A stretch of 5,785 bases of DNA from an uncultured Oscillospiraceae bacterium (GCA_934659445.1 CAKUHV010000100.1:1-5785); one strand, 5' to 3'. Numbered from the stretch's first letter, positions 1-5,785 are shown. Notes: generated by a model not told the origin, from the sequence alone. Made by a program: numbers and translations.

Positions 1-1474
1 TCTGATCCATGAACTGGCTCAGGGGGCTGGAGCCGAAGAACTCCTTGATGGCGGCGGTGACAGGCCGGATGTTGATCAGGCTCTGGGGGGTGACCACGTC
101 CAGATCCTGGGTGGTCATGCGCTCGCGGATGACCCGCTCCATCCGGCTGAAGCCGATGCGGAACTGGTTCTGGATCAGCTCGCCCACGCAGCGCAGGCGG
201 CGGTTGCCCAGATGGTCGATGTCATCGGGGGTGCCCACGCCGTGGGCCAGGCAGTTCAGGTAGTTGATGGACGCCATGATGTCGTCCACGGTGATGTGCT
301 TGGGGATCAGCTCGTCGATGTGCTCCCGGACGGCGTCCTTCAGTTCCTCGCCGCTGAACTGGTCCAGCAGCCGGCACAGAACGGGGAAGCAGACCTTCTC
401 CTCCACGCCGCACTCGGCGGGGTCGAAGTCCACAAAGCCCTTCATGTCCACGGTGTTGTTGGAGAACACCTTCACCTGCTTGCCGTCCATGTCCAGCACG
501 GCCTCGTTCACGCCCTTGGCCTCCAGCTCTCTGGCGCGCTCCCGGGTCAGGGTCTCGCCGGCCTCGGCCAGGATCTCGCCGGTGCGGGGGTCGGCCACGG
601 GCATGGCCAGGGTGCGGCCGGACAGGCGGGTCCAGATGGCCATCTTCTTGTTGAACTTGTAACGGCCCACGCTGGACAGGTCGTAGCGGCGGGGATCGAA
701 GAAGGTGGCCTCCAGCAGGGTCTTGGAGGTGTCCACCGTGGGGGGCTCGCCGGGGCGCAGCTTGCGGTAGATCTCCAGCAGGGCCTCCTCATAGGTCTTG
801 CAGGTGTCCTTCTCCAGAGTGGCCAGAATGCGCTCGTCCTCGCCGAACATCTCGATGATCTCGGCGTCGGTCCGGGGGCCCACGGCGCGGATCAGGCAGG
901 TGATGGGCAGCTTGCGGTTCTTGTCGATGCGGACGTAGAACACGTCGGACAGGTCGGTCTCATACTCCAGCCAGGCGCCCCGGTAGGGGATCACGGTGGT
1001 GGCGTAGGTGTGGTTGTCGGCCTTGTCCTTGGTGTCGGCATAATACATGCCGGGGGAGCGGACGATCTGAGAGACGATCACGCGCTCCGCGCCGTTGATG
1101 ACAAAGGTGCCGGCGTTGGTCATCACCGGGAAGTCGCCCATGAAGATCTCCTGCTCCTTGATCTCCTCGGTCTCCTTGTTGCGCAGACGCACCCGCACCT
1201 TCAGGGGGGCGGCATAGGTGGCGTCCCGGCCCTTGCACTCCTCTACGTCGTACTTGGGCTTTTCGTCCATGGAGTAGTCCACGAAGGACAGCTCCAGATT
1301 GCCCGCATAGTCGGAGATGGAGCCCACGTCCTTGAATACCTCCCGCAGGCCGGTATCCAGGAACCACTGGTAGGAGGTCTTCTGCACTTCCAGCAGATAG
1401 GGCATCTGCAGGATCTCCTCGTGGCGTGCGAAGCTCTTGCGCAGGGTCTTGCCGTAGTAGACATCCTTGACCAT
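1..1474 (-). CDS. rpoB: DNA-directed RNA polymerase subunit beta, N-terminal 491 residues (partial)
   Basis: This is the second largest subunit of the core RNA polymerase, forming one jaw of the enzyme and part of the active centre. The visible part starts [20 protein letters not shown] and covers the protrusion and lobe. Recognisable conserved blocks are [14 protein letters not shown] (about residues 111-124), [16 protein letters not shown] (127-142), LRPGEPPT (239-246), [12 protein letters not shown] (417-428) and [17 protein letters not shown] (467-483). The window stops at residue 491 inside the rifampicin pocket: [11 protein letters not shown] (481-491) aligns with E. coli 507-517, so D490 equals E. 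coli D516. Proline replaces the E. coli Gln510. The rest of the gene, probably followed by rpoC, lies beyond the left edge. ATG at 1474 is the only reasonable start, because an in-frame TGA lies four codons upstream (1484-1486). No ribosome-binding site sits at normal distance: AGAGGA (1495-1500) is 20 nt away. Neither rplL nor rplJ precedes the gene. Confidence 0.98.
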   Translation of the reverse strand, partial: MVKDVYYGKTLRKSFARHEEILQMPYLLEVQKTSYQWFLDTGLREVFKDVGSISDYAGNLELSFVDYSMDEKPKYDVEECKGRDATYAAPLKVRVRLRNKETEEIKEQEIFMGDFPVMTNAGTFVINGAERVIVSQIVRSPGMYYADTKDKADNHTYATTVIPYRGAWLEYETDLSDVFYVRIDKNRKLPITCLIRAVGPRTDAEIIEMFGEDERILATLEKDTCKTYEEALLEIYRKLRPGEPPTVDTSKTLLEATFFDPRRYDLSSVGRYKFNKKMAIWTRLSGRTLAMPVADPRTGEILAEAGETLTRERARELEAKGVNEAVLDMDGKQVKVFSNNTVDMKGFVDFDPAECGVEEKVCFPVLCRLLDQFSGEELKDAVREHIDELIPKHITVDDIMASINYLNCLAHGVGTPDDIDHLGNRRLRCVGELIQNQFRIGFSRMERVIRERMTTQDLDVVTPQSLINIRPVTAAIKEFFGSSPLSQFMDQ

Positions 1475-1475
1475 T

Positions 1476-1523
1476 CTAAAAAATCAGCTCACTTTCCTCT
1501 GTTCTGAATGAGTGGATCAACAT
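1476..1523 (-). CDS. possible 15-aa leader peptide (upstream ORF) abutting rpoB
   Basis: In the rpoB leader an ATG at 1523-1521 is preceded by AGGGAG (1528-1533) with a 4-nt spacer, and opens a 15-codon frame, [15 protein letters not shown]. Its TAG stop (1478-1476) lies one base before the rpoB ATG (TAG-A-ATG). A ribosome finishing this frame would sit on the rpoB start, which itself lacks a well-spaced ribosome-binding site. This suggests translational coupling. The last sense codons run through six T (1478-1483). Loss of one T, or a +1 slip at TTT-TAG, would fuse the peptide in frame to RpoB through one Arg codon. The peptide resembles nothing I know. The frame is short enough to be chance, so it is offered as a candidate only. 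Confidence 0.4.
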   Translation of the reverse strand: MLIHSFRTEESELIF

Positions 1524-1554
1524 TTTTCTCCCTATAAGCGACCTGTCCCGTCCG

Positions 1555-1586
1555 CGCCTTTGTGATTTCCTACAAATTTTTCGGCG
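1555..1586 (-). repeat. leader hairpin with AGGAAATC loop, downstream copy
   Basis: TTTGT (1576-1572) pairs with ACAAA (1563-1559) around the 8-nt loop AGGAAATC. An outer CGCC/GGCG stem (1586-1583 with 1558-1555) closes it, with a 6-nt GAAAAA bulge on one side. Plus-strand bases 1561-1573 match 1656-1668 at 11 of 13 positions, so this is an imperfect direct repeat of the upstream copy. Both copies would present an AGGAnAnC loop closed by GT/AC. Confidence 0.4.
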
Positions 1587-1654
1587 GCAGAGTTTTGCGC
1601 ACGCCCGGCACGGTTGCAAGTTTCGTGGGAACTTCTCTTGTGTTTCCCGCCGGG

Positions 1655-1674
1655 CTGTGGTATCCTACGGACAG
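1655..1674 (-). repeat. leader hairpin with AGGATACC loop, upstream copy
   Basis: CTGT (1674-1671) pairs with ACAG (1658-1655). Alternatively GT/AC directly closes an 8-nt loop AGGATACC (1666-1659). The core GTAGGATACCACA (1668-1656) recurs 95 nt downstream as GTAGGAAATCACA (1573-1561). The flanking bases differ while some pairing is kept, which hints at a repeated RNA motif rather than a recent duplication. Confidence 0.35.
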
Positions 1675-1695
1675 AGCGTGGGGGACTGCGCTCTT

Positions 1696-1713
1696 TTTCA
1701 TAGGGATATGAAA
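1696..1713. promoter_or_regulatory. perfect 7-bp palindrome at the rpoB transcription start
   Basis: TTTCATA and TATGAAA form a perfect inverted repeat with 4 bases between. It lies immediately downstream of the predicted start (about 1714) on the minus strand. As RNA it is a 5'-terminal hairpin with loop UCCC, which could protect the message from decay. As DNA it could be an operator for a dimeric regulator placed to block the promoter. The sequence does not decide between these. Confidence 0.35.
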
Positions 1714-1720
1714 GCATTTT

Positions 1721-1749
1721 ATTGTACCACGGCGCAGTTTTTATGTCAA
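1721..1749 (-). promoter_or_regulatory. sigma-A promoter for rpoB
   Basis: On the minus strand, TTGACA (1749-1744) and TACAAT (1726-1721) are separated by 17 bp, with an extended -10 TG at 1729-1728. The -35 is a perfect consensus match and the -10 has one mismatch (C for T). The expected start is near 1714. This gives rpoB its own transcription unit instead of read-through from rplJ-rplL, the more usual arrangement. Confidence 0.85.
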
Positions 1750-1757
1750 GTATCTTT

Positions 1758-1783
1758 CCGGCCCGGCCGGTTTTTTCTTTTTT
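1758..1783 (+). terminator. orphan intrinsic-terminator-like hairpin between divergent promoters
   Basis: CCGGC (1758-1762) and GCCGG (1766-1770) form a compact GC stem with a 3-base loop, followed by TTTTTTCTTTTTT (1771-1783). This reads as an intrinsic terminator only on the plus strand. No plus-strand gene lies upstream of it. If active, it would stop antisense transcripts coming out of rpoB before they reach the promoter at 1833. The short 5-bp stem leaves some doubt. Confidence 0.4.
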
Positions 1784-1832
1784 CAGGAAAAAACCTTCTC
1801 CGCCCCCTGCCAATTTTTCTCCCCAACTTTAT

Positions 1833-1861
1833 TTGACATGCCCACGCAAATATGTTACAAT
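1833..1861 (+). promoter_or_regulatory. sigma-A promoter for the 98-aa gene and NlpC/P60 operon
   Basis: TTGACA (1833-1838) and TACAAT (1856-1861) are separated by 17 bp, with an extended -10 TG at 1853-1854. The expected start is near 1868, leaving a 5' leader of about 40 nt that contains the ribosome-binding site AGGAGG (1896-1901), 7 nt before the ATG at 1909. The -35, -10, spacing and TGn are the same as in the divergent rpoB promoter. Confidence 0.85.
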
Positions 1862-1908
1862 TCGGTTACAACTTCAAATTTATGTGAACCGCCTTAGGAG
1901 GAACTTAT

Positions 1909-2205
1909 ATGTCCGCACAGTCCATCCCCCTTACCTATAAGGGCCGCGCCCTTCGCCGCAAGGATAATCTGATCTACTACGGCACCATGGCCGAGAAATA
2001 TATCGCCGTGCTGCAGATCCAGGCCGCTCAGGATCTGGACGGTCTGCCCATGTCCAGCAAGGTCTCCGTCCAGCTTCAGCTCACCGACCCCGACCTGAAG
2101 AGCCGCGACCGCGTGGTCAAAAGCACGGAAAAGCCCAAGGACAATCTGTTCGACGCTCTGGATCTGGCCTGTATCTGGCTGGACCGCTTTCAGGAGAAGG
2201 GCTGA
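1909..2205 (+). CDS. conserved hypothetical protein, 98 aa
   Basis: The function is not known to me. Similar short proteins appear, from memory, to be present in other Clostridia, but I can give no family name. It is soluble and strongly charged, with no signal peptide or membrane segment. The N-terminal part looks like short beta strands (IPLTYKGRALRRKDNLIYYG, about 6-25, then AEKYIAVLQIQAA and SKVSVQLQLTDPD). A basic/acidic stretch with KSRDRVVKSTEKPKD follows (about 64-78), then a C-terminal amphipathic helix NLFDALDLACIWLDRFQEK (79-97). Only one cysteine is present (in LACIW), so a zinc finger is excluded. The start is well supported by AGGAGG 7 nt upstream and a strong promoter at 1833-1861. 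The NlpC/P60 gene follows after 51 nt with no terminator between, so the two are probably co-transcribed, and this gene is divergent from rpoB. A role in RNA or protein binding would be a guess. Confidence 0.85.
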   Translation: MSAQSIPLTYKGRALRRKDNLIYYGTMAEKYIAVLQIQAAQDLDGLPMSSKVSVQLQLTDPDLKSRDRVVKSTEKPKDNLFDALDLACIWLDRFQEKG

Positions 2206-2256
2206 CCTCTCTCCCCGTCCCTTCCCGCCAACCGGAAATGCTGGAGGAATTTACCT

Positions 2257-3306
2257 ATGAGTTTTCACCGATCCGCAGGGGCCCGCGCAGCGGCCCTTCT
2301 GCTGTCCGCCGCCATGCTGTTCACCCCCGCTCTGGCCGCTTCCAACGGCGTCGTCACCGCCGAGAGCGGTCTGCACGTGCGTCAGGCCAGCAGCGCTGAC
2401 AGCGCCTCGCTGGGCCTGCTGGAAAAGGGCACCACGGTAGAGATCCTGTCCGATCTGGGCAACGGTTGGCTGGAGATCTCCTATCAGGCCGCCACGGGCT
2501 TTGTGTCCAGCGAGTATGTCGAGCCCACCACCGTCACCGGCAAGGTGAACGCCGGCCCCCTGAACGTGCGCTCCGCCCCCGGCACCGACGGTACGAAGGT
2601 GGGCCAGCTGGCCAAGGGGACCGAGGTGGAGATCCTCTCCAGCGAGGACGGCTGGTATCAGGTGATCGGCGGCGATCTGGCGGGCTACGTCTCCGCCCAG
2701 TATGTCACGCTGGACAGTCAGTCCGCCAGCATCACCTATATCAAGGTGGTAGAGGGGCCCCTGAACATCCGCTCCGGCCCCGGCTCCGGCTATGACAAGG
2801 TAGGTAGCCTGCGCGCCGGCCGCGTGGTAGAGACCTATGGCCAGGAGAATGGTTGGTACAAGATCGAGAACGGCTACGTCTCTGGCGACTATGTCCGCAT
2901 TGCCGAGGCCAGCGAGGCCGCCCAGAACGATCTGGGCAGCGAGATCGCCGAATATGCCCTGCAATTCGTGGGCTGCAAATACCGCTATGGCGCCTCCGGC
3001 CCCAGCAGCTTCGACTGCTCCGGCCTGACCAAATACGTCTATAAGCAGTTCGGCTACACCCTGAACCGCACCGCCTCCGCCCAGCTGGACAACGGCACGT
3101 CCGTCGCCCGCAGCGAGCTTCAGCCCGGCGATCTGGTCATGTTCAAGAAGGCCGGCTCCAACGCCAGCCGCGCCTCCCATGTGGGCATCTACATCGGCGA
3201 TAATCAGTTCGTCCACGCCTCCTCCTCCTCTGTGGGGGTGATCGTCAGCGACATCAACACCTCCTATTACAAGACCGGCTTTGTGGGCGCCCGGCGCGTC
3301 GTTTGA
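2257..3306 (+). CDS. secreted SH3b-SH3b-SH3b-NlpC/P60 cell-wall hydrolase
   Basis: This is probably a peptidoglycan endopeptidase that cuts stem peptides of the cell wall outside the membrane. Residues 1-27 form a Sec signal peptide: a basic start, the hydrophobic stretch AAALLLSAAMLF, then a likely cut after ALA at 27/28. Three bacterial SH3 repeats follow (about 30-89, 93-152 and 158-217). Each has the L[HN][VI]R[QS] core (GLHVRQ, PLNVRS, PLNIRS), a GW[LY] near its middle and a GYVS- or GFVS-like end, as in wall-binding SH3b domains. The NlpC/P60 domain fills 229-349: YRYGASGP (242-249), catalytic Cys254 in FDCSG, His308 in SHVGIYIG and a third polar residue His320 in FVHASS. All catalytic positions are present, so it should be active. 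No anchor or LPXTG motif is seen. The start has GGAGG 9 nt upstream. It is the second gene of an operon, followed by the terminator at 3327. Typical substrates are gamma-D-Glu to diamino-acid bonds; the exact bond is inference. Confidence 0.95.
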   Translation: MSFHRSAGARAAALLLSAAMLFTPALAASNGVVTAESGLHVRQASSADSASLGLLEKGTTVEILSDLGNGWLEISYQAATGFVSSEYVEPTTVTGKVNAGPLNVRSAPGTDGTKVGQLAKGTEVEILSSEDGWYQVIGGDLAGYVSAQYVTLDSQSASITYIKVVEGPLNIRSGPGSGYDKVGSLRAGRVVETYGQENGWYKIENGYVSGDYVRIAEASEAAQNDLGSEIAEYALQFVGCKYRYGASGPSSFDCSGLTKYVYKQFGYTLNRTASAQLDNGTSVARSELQPGDLVMFKKAGSNASRASHVGIYIGDNQFVHASSSSVGVIVSDINTSYYKTGFVGARRVV

Positions 3307-3326
3307 TCTGTCTGAACTGTAAAGCA

Positions 3327-3362
3327 CCCCCGCGCGGCATTTGCCGCGCGGGGGAGTTTTTT
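3327..3362 (+). terminator. strong intrinsic terminator after the NlpC/P60 gene
   Basis: CCCCCGCGCGGC (3327-3338) and GCCGCGCGGGGG (3343-3354) form a perfect 12-bp GC stem with loop ATTT, followed by AG and six T (3357-3362). It lies 20 nt after the stop at 3306 and 11 nt before the end of the convergent flavodoxin gene at 3374. On the minus strand the hairpin is followed by only a weak T tract (TGCTTTAC), so termination there would be less efficient, though the hairpin may serve both convergent units. Confidence 0.93.
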
Positions 3363-3373
3363 GTTTGGATCGC

Positions 3374-3886
3374 TCAGCCCAGCTTTTTCACCCAGTTCTT
3401 CAGGGCGGGACCGGCCTCGTCCACATGGCTACCGTGGATCGCAAGCCCCTCTGTCACCGCCGCGCCCTTGGCCGCAGCGGCGATCTCCCGCTCCGTGCGG
3501 CACAGTCCGCTGCCCTCGTGGGTGCAGAAGGGGCAGATGGTCTTGCCGGAGAAGTCCCCCTGCTCCAAAAAGGTGTACACCGCCATGGGCATGGTGCCGC
3601 AGTAGTTGGGATAACCCAGATAGATCCGGTCATATTTGCTCAGGTCGCCGGGCAGCTGGGCCAGCTCCGGCCGGGCGTTGTCCCGAAAGTCCCTCTTTGC
3701 CTCGTCCACACAGGCCCGGTAGCCCTGGGAGTAGGGCACCTTCTGCCGGATCTCGAACAGGTCCCCGCCGGTCAGCTCCGCCAGCTGCTCCGCCGCTTTG
3801 GCGGTGTTGCCCTTTTGGATCGTGCGCATCGCGCCGCCGAAGTAGTTCTCCCCCGCCCGGGAATAATATGCGATCAGGACTGCCAT
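3374..3886 (-). CDS. flavodoxin-like FMN protein (Flavodoxin_4 type), 170 aa
   Basis: This is a small cytoplasmic flavoprotein of the flavodoxin fold, expected to bind FMN and carry electrons or reduce small substrates. It starts MAVLIAYYSRAGENYFGG: strand 1 plus the phosphate-binding loop (SRAGEN, 9-14). Then come DLFEIRQKVPY (42-52), the second flavin loop LGYPNYCGTMPMAVYTFLE (90-108), and the third conserved block KTICPFCTHEGSGLCRTE (115-132). Length and motif order fit the long-loop-lacking family often annotated as flavodoxin or NAD(P)H-dependent oxidoreductase. From memory, close relatives have a Trp-Trp-Gly pair where this protein has Tyr95-Cys96-Gly97, beside the flavin. The start is supported by GGGAG (3895-3899), 8 nt upstream. 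It lies 19 nt after the pyrophosphatase stop, so the two form one transcription unit. The redox partner is unknown. Confidence 0.92.
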   Translation of the reverse strand: MAVLIAYYSRAGENYFGGAMRTIQKGNTAKAAEQLAELTGGDLFEIRQKVPYSQGYRACVDEAKRDFRDNARPELAQLPGDLSKYDRIYLGYPNYCGTMPMAVYTFLEQGDFSGKTICPFCTHEGSGLCRTEREIAAAAKGAAVTEGLAIHGSHVDEAGPALKNWVKKLG

Positions 3887-3905
3887 ACAGATCTCTCCCT
3901 TGTAT

Positions 3906-4436
3906 TCAAATGCAGTATTTCTCGATGTAGGCGTTCTGGCACTTTTTGATCACCTTTACCGCCTCTTCCCGGGGCAGCACGTCGCTGACCACGGTCTCCT
4001 TCCCCTCCAGACTCTTGTACACCCGGAAGAAGTGCCGGATCTCGTTGGCCACATGGTCGGGCAGCTGGGTGATGTCCTGATAGCTGTTATAGGTGGGGTC
4101 CTGGAAGGGGATGGCGATGATCTTCTCGTCCAGAGCGCCGCCGTCCTCCATGGAGATCACGCCAATGGGGTAGCACTCCACCAGACTCATGGGGCGGATG
4201 CACTCGGAGCACAGCACCAGCACATCCAGCGGGTCGCCGTCGTCCGCCCAGGTGCGGGGGATAAAGCCGTAGTTGGCGGGGTAGTGGGTGGAGGTATACA
4301 GGATGCGGTCCAGCCGCAGGGCCCCCGTCTCCTTATCCATCTCATACTTGTTTTTAGAGCCCTTCTCAATCTCGATCACGGCCAGAAAATCCTCTGCCCG
4401 CACCCGCCCCGGGGCCACATCATGCCATAGATTCAT
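3906..4436 (-). CDS. ppa: family I inorganic pyrophosphatase, 176 aa
   Basis: It hydrolyses pyrophosphate to two phosphates in the cytoplasm with Mg2+, pulling forward nucleic acid, aminoacyl-tRNA and other biosynthetic reactions. The family I signature DGDPLDVLV is at 66-74, giving metal ligands D66, D68 and D71. Other active-site residues, by comparison with E. coli Ppa, are E22, K30, R44, Y56 in YPANYGFIP (52-60), D98, D103 and K105. HFFRVYKSLEGK (135-146) supplies the C-terminal Tyr-Lys block. All expected catalytic positions are present and 176 aa is a normal length. The start is taken at the ATG at 4436 because AGGAGG (4444-4449) lies 7 nt upstream. A longer frame from 4463 would bury that site within the gene. 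An out-of-frame ATG sits 5 nt upstream of the chosen one. The flavodoxin gene follows after 19 nt, and secA lies upstream across a 195-nt gap. Confidence 0.97.
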   Translation of the reverse strand: MNLWHDVAPGRVRAEDFLAVIEIEKGSKNKYEMDKETGALRLDRILYTSTHYPANYGFIPRTWADDGDPLDVLVLCSECIRPMSLVECYPIGVISMEDGGALDEKIIAIPFQDPTYNSYQDITQLPDHVANEIRHFFRVYKSLEGKETVVSDVLPREEAVKVIKKCQNAYIEKYCI

Positions 4437-4443
4437 ATCATAT

Positions 4444-4449
4444 CCTCCT
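4444..4449 (-). promoter_or_regulatory. ribosome-binding site that fixes the ppa start
   Basis: A perfect AGGAGG on the minus strand with a 7-nt spacer to the ATG at 4436. It selects this start over the upstream in-frame ATG at 4463, which has no such site and would add nine residues that look unlike the family. Confidence 0.85.
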
Positions 4450-4490
4450 CTTTGCCCCGGCACGGACCCAATGTCATTCAGTCAGGGACT

Positions 4491-4530
4491 TTGTCATTGC
4501 GAGCCAGTCCGCAGACTGGTGCGGCAATCC
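4491..4530. repeat. REP-like palindromic element in the secA-ppa gap
   Basis: TTGTCATTGCGAG ... GCGGCAATCC frames a hairpin. The outer stem is ATTGC/GCAAT (4496-4500 with 4524-4528), and the inner stem is CCAGTC/GACTGG (4504-4509 with 4514-4519) with loop CGCA. CATTGCGAG...GGCAATC palindromes occur as dispersed intergenic repeats in many bacterial genomes. I recognise the type but cannot count copies from one window. TTTTTT at 4533-4538 follows on the plus strand, giving a terminator-like look in a direction with no known transcript. On the minus strand it lies between secA and ppa and may fold in a shared message, affecting 3' end stability. Confidence 0.65.
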
Positions 4531-4631
4531 GCTTTTTTCAACGTTTCAGATACAGATTCCCACGGCAGTGACAGGTTTTCCTTCATTGGATGGCATTGGG
4601 CACAGCCGGGGCCGCTGTTTCTGCTTTTGTC

Positions 4632-5785
<1,154 letters not shown>

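Larger units (their letters stand above)
1475..1714 (-). ncRNA. candidate structured 5' leader of rpoB mRNA
   Basis: The promoter at 1721-1749 predicts a transcript starting near 1714, giving rpoB a leader of about 240 nt. In transcript order the visible pairings are: TTTCATA/TATGAAA (1713-1707 with 1702-1696, loop TCCC); AGAGCG/CGCTCT (1694-1689 with 1678-1673); CTGT/ACAG (1674-1671 with 1658-1655); GCCCGGC/GCCGGGC (1655-1649 with 1609-1603), enclosing GGGAA/TTCCC (1648-1644 with 1631-1627); and CGCC plus TTTGT pairing with ACAAA plus GGCG (1586-1555). AAGTT (1634-1630) can instead pair with AACTT (1622-1618), competing with GGGAA/TTCCC. The second and third hairpins share bases 1673-1674, so not all can form fully at once. 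rpoB leaders with conserved RNA structure are known elsewhere (the Lacto-rpoB motif of lactic acid bacteria), and the L10 leader regulates the neighbouring rplJL genes. I cannot match this leader to either by eye. Regulation is inferred from length and structure only. Confidence 0.5.

Noticed and set aside
480..491. A rifampicin-resistance substitution in the visible part of the RpoB pocket.
   Set aside because: Residues aligned to E. coli L511, Q513 and D516 are wild type. Proline at the 510 position is probably natural lineage variation, and most of the pocket lies outside the window. (Coordinates here are residue numbers; the bases are 2-34.)
212..1507. A 431-aa plus-strand open frame opposite rpoB.
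   Set aside because: It is rich in Gly, Leu, Val and His as expected for the antisense of a GC-rich gene. The minus-strand rpoB reading is unambiguous.
1475..1520. A transcription attenuator just before rpoB using the T6 run at 1478-1483.
   Set aside because: Only 4-bp stems (CACT/AGTG, TCAG/CTGA) can be drawn upstream, too weak and too AT-rich for an intrinsic terminator.
1570..1701. A 43-codon minus-strand frame starting MKKSAVPHAL in the rpoB leader.
   Set aside because: Its ATG is only about 13 nt from the predicted transcript start, inside a hairpin and without a ribosome-binding site. The protein looks like random translation of structured RNA.
1778..1793. Inverted repeat TTTTTTC-AG-GAAAAAA between the divergent promoters.
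   Set aside because: It is simple T and A tracts with a 2-base gap, too tight for a hairpin loop. It is more likely part of the T tract of the neighbouring terminator-like element.
1532..1813. A 93-aa minus-strand open frame across the intergenic region.
   Set aside because: It runs through the rpoB promoter and leader, begins upstream of the -35 box, and has low-complexity basic composition with no recognisable domain.
2251..3327. A 358-aa minus-strand open frame opposite the NlpC/P60 gene.
   Set aside because: It is an antisense shadow. The plus-strand frame has a signal peptide, three SH3b repeats and the full catalytic set.
4437..4463. Nine extra N-terminal residues for the pyrophosphatase.
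   Set aside because: The perfect AGGAGG at 4444-4449 lies within this stretch and points to the ATG at 4436.
4437..4631. A separate sigma-A promoter for ppa in the gap after secA.
   Set aside because: The best minus-strand pairs of -35 and -10 hexamers matched too few consensus positions to support.

Overview
The window looks like chromosomal core DNA from a GC-rich member of the Bacillota, most likely class Clostridia and close to Oscillospiraceae (the Flavonifractor/Oscillibacter type of gut anaerobe). The evidence is the Firmicute-type RpoB and SecA sequences, strong AGGAGG ribosome-binding sites in front of most genes, canonical sigma-A promoters, and a CATTGCGAG...GGCAATC palindromic repeat of a kind dispersed in such genomes. 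The genus assignment is inference. No phage, CRISPR, insertion sequence, tRNA or rRNA is visible.

Layout. Positions 1-1474 hold the 5' third of rpoB on the minus strand, cut by the window edge inside the rifampicin-resistance region. Positions 1475-1908 are a divergent regulatory region. It carries two mirror-image promoters, both TTGACA-17-TACAAT with an extended -10 TGn. On the rpoB side the predicted 5' leader is about 240 nt, with several hairpins and a 15-codon open reading frame that ends one base before the rpoB start. On the plus strand follow a 98-aa conserved protein of unknown function (1909-2205) and a secreted three-SH3b NlpC/P60 cell-wall hydrolase (2257-3306). They probably form one two-gene operon, ended by a very strong terminator (3327-3362).

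Converging on that terminator from the other side, on the minus strand, are the C-terminal part of secA (4632 to the right edge), a family I inorganic pyrophosphatase (3906-4436) and a flavodoxin-like protein (3374-3886). The last two are 19 bases apart and probably co-transcribed. A REP-like hairpin lies in the 195-base gap between secA and ppa.

The genes cover transcription (RpoB), protein export (SecA), wall remodelling by an exported hydrolase that presumably uses the Sec route, pyrophosphate removal and flavin redox chemistry. They are ordinary housekeeping functions rather than one dedicated system. The parts least explained by known genes are the rpoB leader (repeated hairpin-loop motif, 5'-terminal palindrome, abutting short reading frame) and the uncharacterised 98-aa protein divergent from it.
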